Assembly: GCA_031316315.1 (NCBI GenBank)
Contig: JADBEO010000012.1
Coordinates: 1-64,000 of the forward strand
Direction of reading: 5' to 3'
Origin: Chelatococcus sambhunathii
GTDB lineage: Bacteria > Pseudomonadota > Alphaproteobacteria > Rhizobiales > Methylopilaceae
Length of the DNA: 64,000 nt
Below the pieces are notes generated by a model. It had not been told where the DNA came from. It saw only the letters and a list, made by a program, of their open reading frames with translations, and ran no database searches. Position numbers and translations under genes: made by a program. Positions 27,898 to 36,471 of this stretch are shown one piece after another. The stretch's first letter is position 1. Each line of letters starts with the position of its first letter.

Positions 27898-29997
27898 ATG
27901 CGCGACTCCCGCCTTGATCCGCTGTTTTCCGCCGCGACCTCCCTGCCCGGCGTCGGCCCCAAGGTCGCGAAGGCGTTGGCGCGGCTGCTTCCCGACGCGC
28001 CCGACACCGGTCCGCGCGTCATCGACGTCCTCACCCACGCCCCAAGCGGCGCGATCGACCGCCGCGCGCGTCCGACGATCTCCGAACTCGTTCCCGGCGA
28101 GGTCGCGACCGTCGAGGTCCAGGTGGAGCGCCACCAGCCGCCGCGCTCGACCCGCGCGCCATACCGTGTGGTCGTCGCCGACGCGACGGGCGCGATGACC
28201 CTGGTCTTCTTCCGCGCGAACGCCGCCTACATCGAAAAACTCCTACCGTTCGGCGAGACGCGCTGGGTGTCGGGCGCGCCGGAGCTGTTCGACGGCGCGT
28301 TCCAGATGGTGCATCCGTCCCACGTGCTCGACGCGGCCGGGCTGGCCAAGCTGCCGCCCGTCGAGCCGACCTATCCGCTGGTCGAAGGACTGACGCACGG
28401 CCTCGTCTCGAAGCTCGCGCGAGCGGCGCTGGAGCGCGTGCCGGAACTGCCGGAATGGCAGGACCCGGCCTTCCTCGCCGCACGCGATTTCCCCGCCTTC
28501 CGCGAGGCGCTCGACGCCCTGCACAGGCCGCGTCGGCCGCAGGACGTCGCTGCGGACGGGCCGGCGCTGACCCGCCTCGCCTATGACGAGCTGCTGGCGA
28601 ATCAGCTGGCGCTGAGGCTCGTCCGCGCGCAGATGCGCCGCGGCGCGGGGCGCTCGACCAAGGGCGACGGAGGGCTCTCCCGAAAGATCGAGGCGGCCTT
28701 GCCCTTCGCGCTGACGGGCGCTCAGACGCGCGCGCTGGAGGCGATCCGCGCCGACCTCGCAGCCGAGCAGCGCATGCTCCGCCTGCTCCAGGGGGACGTC
28801 GGCTCCGGCAAGACGGTGGTGGCGCTGCTCGCCGCGGCGACGGTGGTCGAGGCCCGACGTCAGGCGGCGCTCATGGCGCCGACCGAGATCCTCGCGCGCC
28901 AGCACCTCGCGACGCTGGAGCCGCTGGCCTCGGCGGCCGGCGTCCGCGTCGCGCTGCTCACCGGGCGCGAGAAGGGCCGCGAGCGCGCCGAACTGCTGAT
29001 GCGGCTCGAGGACGGCGGGATCGACCTTCTGGTCGGCACCCACGCGCTGTTCCAGGACGATGTCGTGTTCCACGACCTCGCTCTCGCGATCGTCGACGAG
29101 CAGCACAAGTTCGGCGTCCGCCAGCGTCTTGCCCTCGCCCAGAAGGGCGTCGCGGTCGACGTGCTGGTGATGACGGCGACGCCGATCCCGCGCACGCTCG
29201 TGCTGACCGCCTTCGGCGACATGGATCATTCCGCGCTCGACGAGAAGCCGCCCGGCCGCACGCCGATCGACACAAGGCTCGTCAGCCTCGAACGGCTCGA
29301 GGAGACGATCGGCGCCATCGGCCGCGCGATGGAGAAAGGCGCGCGCGTCTATTGGGTCTGCCCGTTGGTCGAGCAGTCGGAGACGCTCGACGTCGCCGCA
29401 GCCGAGGATCGCTTCGGCGCGCTCTCGGAAGTCTTTCCCGGGCGCGTGGGCCTTGTCCACGGCCGGATGAAGGGCGCCGAGAAGGATGCGGCGGTCGAGC
29501 GGTTCGTGTCGGGCGAGACGCCGATCCTCGTCGCCACGACCGTGATCGAGGTTGGCGTCAACGTGCCCGAGGCGACGGTGATGGTGATCGAGCACGCCGA
29601 GCGCTTTGGCCTGGCGCAGCTCCATCAGCTCCGCGGCCGGGTCGGACGCGGGGTTGGTCGGTCGACCTGCCTCCTGCTGTGGAAAGGCCCGCTCGGCGAG
29701 ACCGCGAAGGCGCGTCTCGAGACGCTGCGCGACACCGAGGATGGGTTCGTCATCGCCGAGAAGGATCTCGAGCTGCGCGGCGAAGGCGAAGTGCTCGGCG
29801 CCCGCCAATCCGGCGCCGCCGTGTTCCGGCTGGCGCGCATGGAGGTCCATGGCGAACTTGCCCGAATCGCCCATGACGACGCCGGGCTGATCCTGTCACG
29901 CGACCCGCATCTCACCGGCGAGCGCGGCGAAGCGCTCAGGCTGCTGCTCCACCTGTTCGAGCGCGACGCCGCCGTGCGGCTGCTGCGGGCCGGATGA
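27898..29997 (+). CDS. recG: ATP-dependent DNA helicase RecG
   Basis: RecG is a double-stranded DNA translocase that remodels stalled replication forks and branched recombination intermediates. The 699-residue length is typical. The N-terminal wedge/OB domain includes VEVQVERHQPPRSTRAPYRV and DATGAMTLVFFRANAAYIEKLLP. The helicase core has Walker A LLQGDVGSGKTVVALLAA (near residue 300), a DEQHKFGVRQR box near residue 398, VMTATPIPRTL, VGVNVPEATVMVIEHAERFGLAQLHQLRGRVGRG and LELRGEGEVLGARQSG. The chosen ATG starts at MRDSRLDPLF; a start 12 codons earlier is less likely. It converges with a small minus-strand gene 6 bp after the stop. Confidence 0.97.
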   Translation: MRDSRLDPLFSAATSLPGVGPKVAKALARLLPDAPDTGPRVIDVLTHAPSGAIDRRARPTISELVPGEVATVEVQVERHQPPRSTRAPYRVVVADATGAMTLVFFRANAAYIEKLLPFGETRWVSGAPELFDGAFQMVHPSHVLDAAGLAKLPPVEPTYPLVEGLTHGLVSKLARAALERVPELPEWQDPAFLAARDFPAFREALDALHRPRRPQDVAADGPALTRLAYDELLANQLALRLVRAQMRRGAGRSTKGDGGLSRKIEAALPFALTGAQTRALEAIRADLAAEQRMLRLLQGDVGSGKTVVALLAAATVVEARRQAALMAPTEILARQHLATLEPLASAAGVRVALLTGREKGRERAELLMRLEDGGIDLLVGTHALFQDDVVFHDLALAIVDEQHKFGVRQRLALAQKGVAVDVLVMTATPIPRTLVLTAFGDMDHSALDEKPPGRTPIDTRLVSLERLEETIGAIGRAMEKGARVYWVCPLVEQSETLDVAAAEDRFGALSEVFPGRVGLVHGRMKGAEKDAAVERFVSGETPILVATTVIEVGVNVPEATVMVIEHAERFGLAQLHQLRGRVGRGVGRSTCLLLWKGPLGETAKARLETLRDTEDGFVIAEKDLELRGEGEVLGARQSGAAVFRLARMEVHGELARIAHDDAGLILSRDPHLTGERGEALRLLLHLFERDAAVRLLRAG

Positions 29998-30003
29998 GCG
30001 CCC

Positions 30004-30183
30004 TCACCTTTTCCACTTGCAGGTCCAGCGGGCGAGATACCAGCCGGGTTCGACCGTGACCGGATCCACGTCCTCGACGATGGCGCAACCCTGCATCGCG
30101 GACGGCGAGCGATGATGAAAGATGCGGCAGGCGGCCGGCTCCGCCTGAAGACAGATCGCGACGACCAGTTCTGCGACGCCCAT
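30004..30183 (-). CDS. Small conserved hypothetical protein
   Basis: The 59-residue product starts MGVAELVVAICLQAEPAACR and ends YLARWTCKWKR. It has four cysteines, and the pattern (hydrophobic N-terminus, a Cys pair, a Trp-rich basic end) resembles small uncharacterised proteins common in Rhizobiales. A ribosome-binding site (GGAG) precedes this ATG on the minus strand by about 6 bases. A longer frame reaching 30258 has no comparable site. The N-terminal hydrophobic segment could be a weak signal or membrane anchor. Function is unknown. Confidence 0.65.
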   Translation of the reverse strand: MGVAELVVAICLQAEPAACRIFHHRSPSAMQGCAIVEDVDPVTVEPGWYLARWTCKWKR

Positions 30184-30313
30184 GCCGTGCTCCTCTCGTA
30201 CGACTTTCGTCGATAGGTCGAAGCAAGGGCGGCGCCACGCTACCCGTGCGTTCAGCATAGCTGGCTTGCGGCGCGCCGGAGATCAGGAATTCTTAACAGC
30301 GCCTTGGGCCGGC

Positions 30314-31090
30314 CTACCTGGCCGCCACAGCCTCTTCGGGGCGCCGCGCCGGCTCGGCCGAGGCTGGCGGCGACGGCGGCGCCTCGGGCTTCGTCGGCGC
30401 CAGGAGATCGGGCGGCTGGATGATGCCCATGGACATGATGAGCTTGAAGGCCTCGTCGCTGGTCACCCCGATCTCGACGACTTTCGACTCCTCCATCATC
30501 ACCAGATAGCCGGTTGTCGGGTTGGGGGTGCAGGGCACGAACAGGCACACATGGTCCGGGCCCGGCAGCCCCGCCGCGAGCGCGCCGCGCGCCGGCTCGG
30601 TGATGAAACAGATGGACCACATGCCGGGCCCTGGCCACTCGATCAGACCGACGCGGCGGAAGCTGGTGCCGTCCTGCTTGAACACCGTCTCGAAGATCTG
30701 CTTCACGCCCTTGTAGAGCGAGCGAACCACGGGCATGCGGTCGAGCACGCTCTCGCCGGACTGCACGATGGTGCGGCCGACGAGGTTCGCGGTCAGGGCG
30801 CCCAGAATGGTCAGCCCGATCACCGCCGCCAGCACGCCGACGCCCGGAACGGCGACCGGCAGGTAGCTGTTCGGGTTCCAGGCCGGCGGGATCAGCGGCT
30901 TCACCCAGCCGTCGATCAGGTTGATCAGCCAGAGGGTGAGCCAGATCGTGATGGCCACCGGCCCCGCGACCACGAGGCCGGTGAGGAAATAGTTGCGCAG
31001 CCGCGCCGTCCCGTGCGGCTTCGGCGGCGGGACCGGCTCGCCGAGGGATCCGAGCGCATTGGGCAATGGCCCGGGGGAAGACTGCGTCAT
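30314..31090 (-). CDS. DUF502 family membrane protein
   Basis: This 258-residue protein carries the DUF502 domain, a widespread membrane family of unknown function. Two transmembrane segments are clear: YFLTGLVVAGPVAITIWLTL and GVGVLAAVIGLTILGALTAN. They are followed by the family blocks RMPVVRSLYKGVKQIFETVF, FRRVGLIEWPGPGMWSICFI and VCLFVPCTPNPTTGYLVMM. The C-terminal 40 residues are Pro/Ala-rich and probably disordered. The start was set at MTQSSPGPLPN; an ATG 21 codons upstream is possible. It is divergent from the DUF454 gene. Confidence 0.88.
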   Translation of the reverse strand: MTQSSPGPLPNALGSLGEPVPPPKPHGTARLRNYFLTGLVVAGPVAITIWLTLWLINLIDGWVKPLIPPAWNPNSYLPVAVPGVGVLAAVIGLTILGALTANLVGRTIVQSGESVLDRMPVVRSLYKGVKQIFETVFKQDGTSFRRVGLIEWPGPGMWSICFITEPARGALAAGLPGPDHVCLFVPCTPNPTTGYLVMMEESKVVEIGVTSDEAFKLIMSMGIIQPPDLLAPTKPEAPPSPPASAEPARRPEEAVAAR

Positions 31091-31200
31091 CGCGCTCCGC
31101 CGAAAAGTCCCCGTGCGGCGCAGCAACAGCCGCTGCGTCGCGTCATCCGTCATAACATGTGGCGCGCTCGATCGGCGATGCGATAGGGAGTCGCCGGACC

Positions 31201-31620
31201 ATGCACCTTCCGACCCCGCCGCGAAGACCACGGACTGCGCCCGCGCCGGGCGCGGCGTCGCGTCTCGCCTGGCTGGCGGGGGGGCTCGCGCTGACGGCGC
31301 TCGGCGTCGTCGGGCTGATCCTGCCGGTCATGCCGGGCACGATCTTCCTGATTCTCGCCGCCGGATGCTTCGCGCGCGGCTCGCCGCGGCTCGAGCGCTG
31401 GCTGCTCGAACACCCGCAGCTCGGGCCCTCGGTCGTGGCCTGGCGCAGCGATGGCGCGATCCCGATGAAGGGCAAAATCGCCGCCTTCGCGGGAATGGGC
31501 CTGTCGATCGTGCTGGTCAGCCTGTCCGGCGCCCCGCCGGTCGCAATTGCGGCGACTGTGGCGCTCGTTCTTGCGGGCGCGCTTTACGTCGGCAGTCGGC
31601 CGACGCGAGCGAAGCGTTGA
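31201..31620 (+). CDS. DUF454 (YbaN) family inner-membrane protein
   Basis: The 139-residue product matches the YbaN/DUF454 family of small inner-membrane proteins of unknown function. The signature is LAGGLALTALGVVGLILPVMPGTIFLILAAGCFARGSPRLERWL, a hairpin of hydrophobic helices around the conserved LPVMPGTIF. HPQLGPSVVAWRSDGAIPMKGKI and two further hydrophobic segments follow. The N-terminal 30 residues are Pro/Arg-rich. An alternative start 14 codons earlier is possible. The gene converges with cysA, with 13 bp between stops. Confidence 0.87.
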   Translation: MHLPTPPRRPRTAPAPGAASRLAWLAGGLALTALGVVGLILPVMPGTIFLILAAGCFARGSPRLERWLLEHPQLGPSVVAWRSDGAIPMKGKIAAFAGMGLSIVLVSLSGAPPVAIAATVALVLAGALYVGSRPTRAKR

Positions 31621-31633
31621 CGAGCCGCCCGCC

Positions 31634-32710
31634 TCAGGCGGCCTTGCGGGCGAGGCCGAGCTTCGGCGGTTCCCGATCCTCGGCGAAGGCGGCGTAGCGC
31701 CGGAAGTCGAGCCCGACCTCGTCGCCAACGGACACCTCCTGCTCCGGAGGCAGCAGCGCCTCGACGCGGTCATGCTTGACGCCGACCGAGATGTCGGCGC
31801 GCCGATAGCCCCCGGAGCGGCGCAGGCCGATGATCTTGCCGTGCACCACTCCGTCAGACGGCGCGGTCAGCGTGACGTCCTGAGGGCGGATGTGCAGACG
31901 GCCCGGACCGTCCGGAGAATCGACGCGGCTGATCCGCAGCGCGCGGCCTTCGAAGACCGCCTCGCCGTTCCGGAGGTCCACCGGCAGCGACGTGGAATCG
32001 CCGATGAAGGCGTAGACGAAGGGCGTCGCCGGATTGTCGTAGATCTCGTCCGGCGTGCCCACCTGCTGCAGGCCGCCCTTGTGCAGCACCGCGACGCGGT
32101 CGGAGAGCTCCATCGCCTCCTCCTGGTCGTGGGTCACGAAGACGGTGGTGTGGCCGGTCTCGTCGTGGATCTGGCGGAGCCAGCGCCGCAATCCCTTGCG
32201 GACCTGCGCGTCGAGCGCGCCGAAAGGCTCGTCGAGCAGCAGCACCTGCGGCTCAATGGCGAGCGCGCGGGCGAGGGCAACGCGCTGACGCTGACCGCCG
32301 GAGAGCTGCGAGGGATATCGACCCTCCAGCCCGTTCAGCTGAACGAGATCGAGCAGCTCCAGCACTTTCTGGCGGATCTGCGCCTCGCTTTTCCGGCGGC
32401 CCTGGCCGTAGCGCATGCCGAAGGCGATGTTGTCGAGCACCTTCATGTGCTTGAACAGCGCATAGTGCTGGAAGACGAAGCCGACGTGCCGCTGCTGGAC
32501 GCTCTGCCGCGAAGCGTCGCGCTCGCCGAAGAAGATCTGGCCGCCGTCGGGCATTTCGAGGCCGGCGATCGCGCGCAGGAGCGTTGTCTTGCCGGAGCCC
32601 GACGGGCCGAGCAGCGCGATCAGCTCGCCCGAGCGGATGTCGAGGTTCACGCCGTTCAGGGCCGGGAAGTTGCCGTACTCCTTGCGGAGGTTTCGGATCT
32701 TCAGTTCCAC
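31634..32710 (-). CDS. cysA: Sulfate/thiosulfate ABC transporter ATP-binding protein CysA
   Basis: CysA is the ATPase that energises sulfate/thiosulfate import through CysT-CysW. The 358-residue protein begins at a GTG (VELKIRNLRKEYG). Motifs are Walker A LLGPSGSGKTTLL (residues 34-46), Q-loop VFQHYALF, signature LSGGQRQRVALARAL and Walker B VLLLDEPFGALD. The H-loop is VTHDQEEAMEL. The last 100 or so residues form the regulatory TOBE-like region, including HIRPQDVTL. It is the last gene of the minus-strand cysT-cysW-cysA run, 17 bp after cysW. Confidence 0.96.
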   Translation of the reverse strand: MELKIRNLRKEYGNFPALNGVNLDIRSGELIALLGPSGSGKTTLLRAIAGLEMPDGGQIFFGERDASRQSVQQRHVGFVFQHYALFKHMKVLDNIAFGMRYGQGRRKSEAQIRQKVLELLDLVQLNGLEGRYPSQLSGGQRQRVALARALAIEPQVLLLDEPFGALDAQVRKGLRRWLRQIHDETGHTTVFVTHDQEEAMELSDRVAVLHKGGLQQVGTPDEIYDNPATPFVYAFIGDSTSLPVDLRNGEAVFEGRALRISRVDSPDGPGRLHIRPQDVTLTAPSDGVVHGKIIGLRRSGGYRRADISVGVKHDRVEALLPPEQEVSVGDEVGLDFRRYAAFAEDREPPKLGLARKAA

Positions 32711-32727
32711 GGGTCGTCTCCGAAAGG

Positions 32728-33624
32728 TCAGTGGCGGTGCGCGGCCGAGATCTGGTCGCCGTAGCGCCACTCGAGGCCCGTCTTGATGGCGAGGGTGACG
32801 AGGCCGAGGCCGGCCAGCACCGAGGCGACCGCGAAGGCCGCGACGAAGTTGTAGTCGTTGTAGAGGATCTCGACCTGCAGCGGGATCGTGTTGGTAAGGC
32901 CACGCAGATGGCCGGAGACCACAGAGACGGCGCCGAACTCGCCCATCGCGCGGGCGTTGCAGAGCAGCACGCCGTAGAGCAGCGCCCAGCGCACGTTCGG
33001 CAGCGTCACCGACCAGAAGGTACGGAAGCCGCCGGCGCCGAGCGACAGCGCCGCCTCCTCCTCGCTCGTGCCTTGCTCCTGCATCAGCGGGATCAGCTCG
33101 CGGGCGACGAAGGGAAACGTCACGAAGATCGTGGCGAGCACGAGCCCCGGCAGCGCGAAGATGATCTGAAGGTCATGCTTGGCGAGCCACGGTCCCAGCA
33201 CGCCGTTCGCGCCGAACAGCAGCACGTAGCACATGCCCGAAACGACGGGAGACACCGAGAACGGCAGATCGATCAGAGAAAGCAGGAAGCTCTTGCCCTT
33301 GAACTCGAACTTGGCGATCGCCCAAGACGCCGCGAGTCCGAAGACGATGTTGAGCGGCACCGCGATCAGCGCGACCACGACCGTCAGCCACACCGCCGAG
33401 AGCGTGTCGGGGTCCTCGAAGGACTCGAGATAGGCCCCGACGCCCTTGCGGAACGCCTCGACGAAGACAGCGGCCAGCGGCAGCAGGAGAAAGAAGGCGA
33501 GGAACCCGACCGCGAGCGCGATCAGTACGGCCTTCGCGACAGGGCTTTCCGTCACCGGACTCGGCAGGCGGACCGGCGCGACCGTTCCGGCGCTGGGCGC
33601 GACCGCGAGCGTGTCAGCGGACAT
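32728..33624 (-). CDS. cysW: Sulfate ABC transporter permease CysW
   Basis: CysW is one of the two membrane subunits of the sulfate/thiosulfate importer. The 298-residue protein has six or so hydrophobic segments and CysW-typical sequence: PLNIVFGLAASWAIAKFEFKGKSFLLSLIDLPFSVSPVVSG, GVLGPWLAKHDLQIIFALPG, and the ABC-coupling loop EEEAALSLGAGGFRTFWSVTLPNVRWALLYG with its EAA-like motif. It continues GEFGAVSVVSGHLRGLTNTIPLQVEILYNDY. Its start overlaps the cysT stop by 11 bases, indicating coupling. Confidence 0.95.
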   Translation of the reverse strand: MSADTLAVAPSAGTVAPVRLPSPVTESPVAKAVLIALAVGFLAFFLLLPLAAVFVEAFRKGVGAYLESFEDPDTLSAVWLTVVVALIAVPLNIVFGLAASWAIAKFEFKGKSFLLSLIDLPFSVSPVVSGMCYVLLFGANGVLGPWLAKHDLQIIFALPGLVLATIFVTFPFVARELIPLMQEQGTSEEEAALSLGAGGFRTFWSVTLPNVRWALLYGVLLCNARAMGEFGAVSVVSGHLRGLTNTIPLQVEILYNDYNFVAAFAVASVLAGLGLVTLAIKTGLEWRYGDQISAAHRH

Positions 33625-34474
33625 GGCCGAGCCTCTTCCGCGACCAGGCCTCGGTGAAGTTCACCAGGAGCAGGATGACGAATGACAGCGCCAGCATCGC
33701 GGTCGCGATCGCGGTCGCCCCGCCATAGTCGAACTGCTCGAGCCGCGTGATGATCAGCAGCGGCGCGATCTCGGAAACGCCCGGAATGTTGCCGGCGATG
33801 AAGATCACCGAGCCGTATTCGCCGACAGCGCGGGCGAAAGCCAGCGCGAAGCCGGTCAGCAGCGCCGGCGCGAGCGTCGGTAGGATCACCTTGAACAGGG
33901 TCGTCGGACGCCGTGCGCCGAGGGTCGCCGAGGCCTCCTCGAGCTCCTTGTCGAGATCGACCAGCACCGGCTGCAGGGTTCGCACCACGAAAGGCAGTCC
34001 GATGAAGACGAGCGCCACGAAGATGCCAAGCGGCGTGTAGGCGATCTTGAGCGGGCCGAAAACCGACGCCCACAGGCTCCCCGGCGCGAACAGGGAGCCG
34101 ACCCAGCCGTTCTGCGCGTAGATCGCGGTGAGCGCGATGCCGGCGACCGCAGTCGGCAGCGCGAACGGCAGGTCGACCGCGGCGTCGAAGAAGCGCCTGC
34201 CGGGGAAGGAGTAGCGGGTCAGCACCCAGGCTACGATCAGGCCGAAGACAGCGTTGACGCCGGCGGCGAGCAGCGAGAGTCCGAAGGAGAGCCTCAGCGC
34301 GGAGAAGGTGTCCGGGCGCGTCAGGATCGCGACGAGCTTCGCCGGGCCAAGCGAGGCCGCCCAGAGGACGACCGCGCCGAGCGGAATGAGGATGATGATC
34401 GAGAGATACAACCAGACGAAGCCGTAAGTCAGGCCGAAGCCCGGTATCGCGCTCGGCGTGCGGAACTGCGGCAT
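33614..34474 (-). CDS. cysT: Sulfate ABC transporter permease CysT (CysU)
   Basis: CysT pairs with CysW to form the transmembrane channel of the sulfate importer. The start at MPQFRTPSAIPGFGLTYGFVWLYLSII gives 286 residues, the normal size; a further in-frame upstream ATG is rejected because it reads through the upstream terminator region. Family segments are ARLSFGLSLLAAGVNAVFG-like helices, SFPGRRFFDAAVDLPFALPTAVAGIAL, the EAA loop DLDKELEEASATLGARRPTTLFKVILPTLAPALL and RAVGEYGSVIFIAGNIP. It follows sbp on the same strand but lies beyond a strong terminator. Confidence 0.94.
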   Translation of the reverse strand: MPQFRTPSAIPGFGLTYGFVWLYLSIIILIPLGAVVLWAASLGPAKLVAILTRPDTFSALRLSFGLSLLAAGVNAVFGLIVAWVLTRYSFPGRRFFDAAVDLPFALPTAVAGIALTAIYAQNGWVGSLFAPGSLWASVFGPLKIAYTPLGIFVALVFIGLPFVVRTLQPVLVDLDKELEEASATLGARRPTTLFKVILPTLAPALLTGFALAFARAVGEYGSVIFIAGNIPGVSEIAPLLIITRLEQFDYGGATAIATAMLALSFVILLLVNFTEAWSRKRLGHVR

Positions 34475-34584
34475 CCGTCGCTTCCGGTTCGCTTCGCCGG
34501 TCCAGCCGGACGAAGCTGATGCAAGGTCGCCTTCGGCGATCGTCGAGACGTGGGTCAAGCAGACTTTCCGCGCCGTTGGAACAC

Positions 34585-34621
34585 AAAAAAAAGGCCGCGG
34601 CCGGATCAACTCCGGCCGCGG
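34585..34621 (-). terminator. Strong intrinsic terminator after sbp, upstream of cysT
   Basis: CCGCGGCCGG (34595-34604) and CCGGCCGCGG (34612-34621) form a perfect 10-bp stem with a 7-base loop. On the minus strand the stem is followed by CC and eight T residues. It lies between sbp and cysT, so it should strongly reduce transcription into the permease and ATPase genes. Confidence 0.88.
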
Positions 34622-34642
34622 AGGCTCAGGAGAGCGTGAATC

Positions 34643-35665
34643 TCACTGCGGCTTGTAGATCTGGTCGAAGGTGCCGCCGTCGCCGAAATGCTCGGCCTGG
34701 GCCTTCTTCCAGCCGCCGAAATCCTTGTCGATGGTGACGAGCTTCAGATCCTTGAAGCGCTTGACGTCGTCCGGATTGGCGAGCTCGGGCTTGATCGGGC
34801 GGTAGTAGTTCTTGGCCGCGATCGTCTGCCCTTCCTTGTCGTAGAGCAGGTTGAGATAGGCCTCGGCGGCCTTGCGCGTGCCGTTCTTGTCGACGTTGCC
34901 GTCGACGAGCGCCACAGGCGGCTCGGCCAGGATCGAGATCGACGGATAGACGATCTCGAACTTGTCCTCGCCGAACTCCTTGAAGGACAGGAAAGCCTCG
35001 TTCTCCCAGGCGAGCAGCACGTCGCCGAGCTCGCGCTGCGCGAAGGTCGTCGTCGAGCCGCGTGCGCCGCTGTCGAGCACCGGGACGTGCTTGAAGAGCT
35101 CGCCCACGAAGGCCTTGGCCTTCGCTTCGTCGCCGCCGTTCTTCTCGCGCGCCCAGGCCCAGGCGGCGAGGTAGTTCCAGCGCGCGCCGCCGGAGGTCTT
35201 CGGGTTCGGCGTGATGACCTGGACGTCGGGCTTGATGAGGTCGTCCCAGTCCTTGACGCCCTTCGGATTGCCCTTGCGCACGAGGAATACGATCGTCGAG
35301 GTGTAGGGCGAGGAGTTATGCGGCAGACGCGACTGCCAGTTCTCCGGCAGTTTGCCGGTCGCCTTCGCGATGGCGTCGATGTCGGCCGCAAGCGCGAGCG
35401 TCACGACGTCCGCATTGAGGCCGTCGATCACCGACCTCGCCTGCTTGCCGGAGCCGCCATGCGAGGTCTGGACGCGGACGGTTTCGCCGGTCTCGGCCTT
35501 CCAGTTCTTCTCGAAGGCGGCGTTGAACTCTTTGTAAAGCTCGCGGGTCGGGTCGTAGGAGACGTTGGTCAGCTTGGCCTGCGCCATCGCGGGGGACGCG
35601 CCCGCGACGAGCGGCGCGGCCAAGGCCAACGCGGCGGCGATGCGCAAGACGAAACGGCGGTCCAT
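34643..35665 (-). CDS. sbp: Periplasmic sulfate-binding protein Sbp/CysP family
   Basis: This protein captures sulfate (or thiosulfate) in the periplasm and delivers it to CysTWA. The 340-residue product starts with a signal peptide ending near SPAMAQA. Typical solute-binding motifs follow: [97 protein letters not shown] and [19 protein letters not shown]. Sulfate versus thiosulfate preference cannot be judged by eye. It is transcribed first in the cluster, behind an Rrf2 gene and a palindromic operator, and ends at a strong terminator. Confidence 0.94.
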   Translation of the reverse strand: MDRRFVLRIAAALALAAPLVAGASPAMAQAKLTNVSYDPTRELYKEFNAAFEKNWKAETGETVRVQTSHGGSGKQARSVIDGLNADVVTLALAADIDAIAKATGKLPENWQSRLPHNSSPYTSTIVFLVRKGNPKGVKDWDDLIKPDVQVITPNPKTSGGARWNYLAAWAWAREKNGGDEAKAKAFVGELFKHVPVLDSGARGSTTTFAQRELGDVLLAWENEAFLSFKEFGEDKFEIVYPSISILAEPPVALVDGNVDKNGTRKAAEAYLNLLYDKEGQTIAAKNYYRPIKPELANPDDVKRFKDLKLVTIDKDFGGWKKAQAEHFGDGGTFDQIYKPQ

Positions 35666-35695
35666 GGAAGTCGTCTCCGAGTTGTGCGACGCCGC

Positions 35696-35725
35696 ATACA
35701 CGACACGAGCGGTCGGGATTGTCAA
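35696..35725 (-). promoter_or_regulatory. Candidate sigma-70 promoter of sbp
   Basis: On the minus strand TTGACA (35720-35725) is followed after 18 bases by GTGTAT (35696-35701). The -35 box is perfect and the -10 box is weak. The position gives a leader of about 25 bases before the sbp ATG. It is a pattern call only. Confidence 0.4.
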
Positions 35726-35737
35726 CGCGGGGAATCG

Positions 35738-35755
35738 TAAATTCTATAGATTTTA
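35738..35755. promoter_or_regulatory. Near-perfect 18-bp palindrome, likely Rrf2-type operator
   Basis: TAAATTCTATAGATTTTA matches its own reverse complement except at one symmetric pair. It is the only AT-rich patch in the region and overlaps the stop codon of the Rrf2 gene. It sits upstream of the candidate sbp promoter. AT-rich dyads of this size are typical of Rrf2 family operators (IscR, CymR, NsrR). Binding by the adjacent regulator is inferred. Confidence 0.6.
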
Positions 35756-36220
35756 TGTAGAAAGCTCGTCGTCGGGCGCTTCGCCTGTCGCATGAGGCGG
35801 GATCGACGCGCTCTCCAGGGCGTCCATCAGCGTGGTTCGGTCGAGCACCGCGACGGTCGTCTCGTACATTTCCGAGAAGATCGCGCGCACCGTGCAGGAC
35901 GCCTCGTCGACGCAGTCGGCGCACCGGCGGTAGGCCGTCCGCGACAGGCACGGCAGGGGCGCGACCGGTCCGTCGATCAGCCGCAGGATCCGCCCCAGGC
36001 CGATCTCCTCGGGGGGCGCGGCGAGCAGATAGCCTCCCTCCTTGCCGCGTCGGCTTTCGACCAGGCCGGCGCGCCGCAGTTCGATCAGGATCTGTTCGAG
36101 AAAGCTCTGGGGGATCTGTTCGCGCGCGGCGATGTCGCGGATCGACGACGGGCGATCGGCCTCGGCGCGCGCGAGCGCGACAAGCGCCTTGATGGCGTAC
36201 TTGGCCTTCTGAGTGATCAT
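35753..36220 (-). CDS. Rrf2 family transcriptional regulator with four C-terminal cysteines
   Basis: Rrf2 family proteins are winged-helix dimers that sense Fe-S status, nitric oxide or cysteine precursors. The 155-residue product has the N-terminal family pattern MITQKAKYAIKALVALARA, the recognition helix region IRDIAAREQIPQSFLEQILIELRRAGLVES, and the wing RGKEGGYLLA. Cysteines occur at residues 91, 100, 103 and 109. IscR-like regulators carry three ligand cysteines in the same segment, so cluster binding is possible. Position directly before the sulfate-binding gene suggests control of sulfate uptake, in the place that CysB or CymR fill elsewhere. This role is inference. Confidence 0.88.
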   Translation of the reverse strand: MITQKAKYAIKALVALARAEADRPSSIRDIAAREQIPQSFLEQILIELRRAGLVESRRGKEGGYLLAAPPEEIGLGRILRLIDGPVAPLPCLSRTAYRRCADCVDEASCTVRAIFSEMYETTVAVLDRTTLMDALESASIPPHATGEAPDDELST

Positions 36221-36327
36221 GCCGACGGCTTAGCAAGCCGCTGCGGCCCGCGCCATGCAGGCGGCGTCGCGGCGCTTGCGCGCGCCGCCGATTGGCGTTA
36301 GGCCGATGCGGCCCGAAGGGGCCAAGT

Positions 36328-36405
36328 CGGAGCGTGGCGCAGCCCGGTTAGCGCACTAGTCTGGGGGACTAGGGGTCGTGGGTTCAAATCCCGCCGCTCC
36401 GACCA
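36328..36405 (+). tRNA. tRNA-Pro (anticodon GGG)
   Basis: A full cloverleaf can be drawn. The acceptor stem CGGAGCG pairs with CGCTCCG. The D arm is GCGCAGCCCGGTTAGCGC. The anticodon stem CTAGT/ACTAG encloses the loop CTGGGGG, giving anticodon GGG. The T arm is GTGGG-TTCAAAT-CCCGC. The 3' CCA is encoded in the DNA. It stands alone, downstream of the divergent Rrf2 gene, and reads proline CCC codons (and CCU by wobble). Confidence 0.97.
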
Positions 36406-36471
36406 TTTATTTTCCATCGACCGCCTCCGCGCCGCTCGGCGTCGGCGTCCCGTGCAGGACGACATCCTCTT

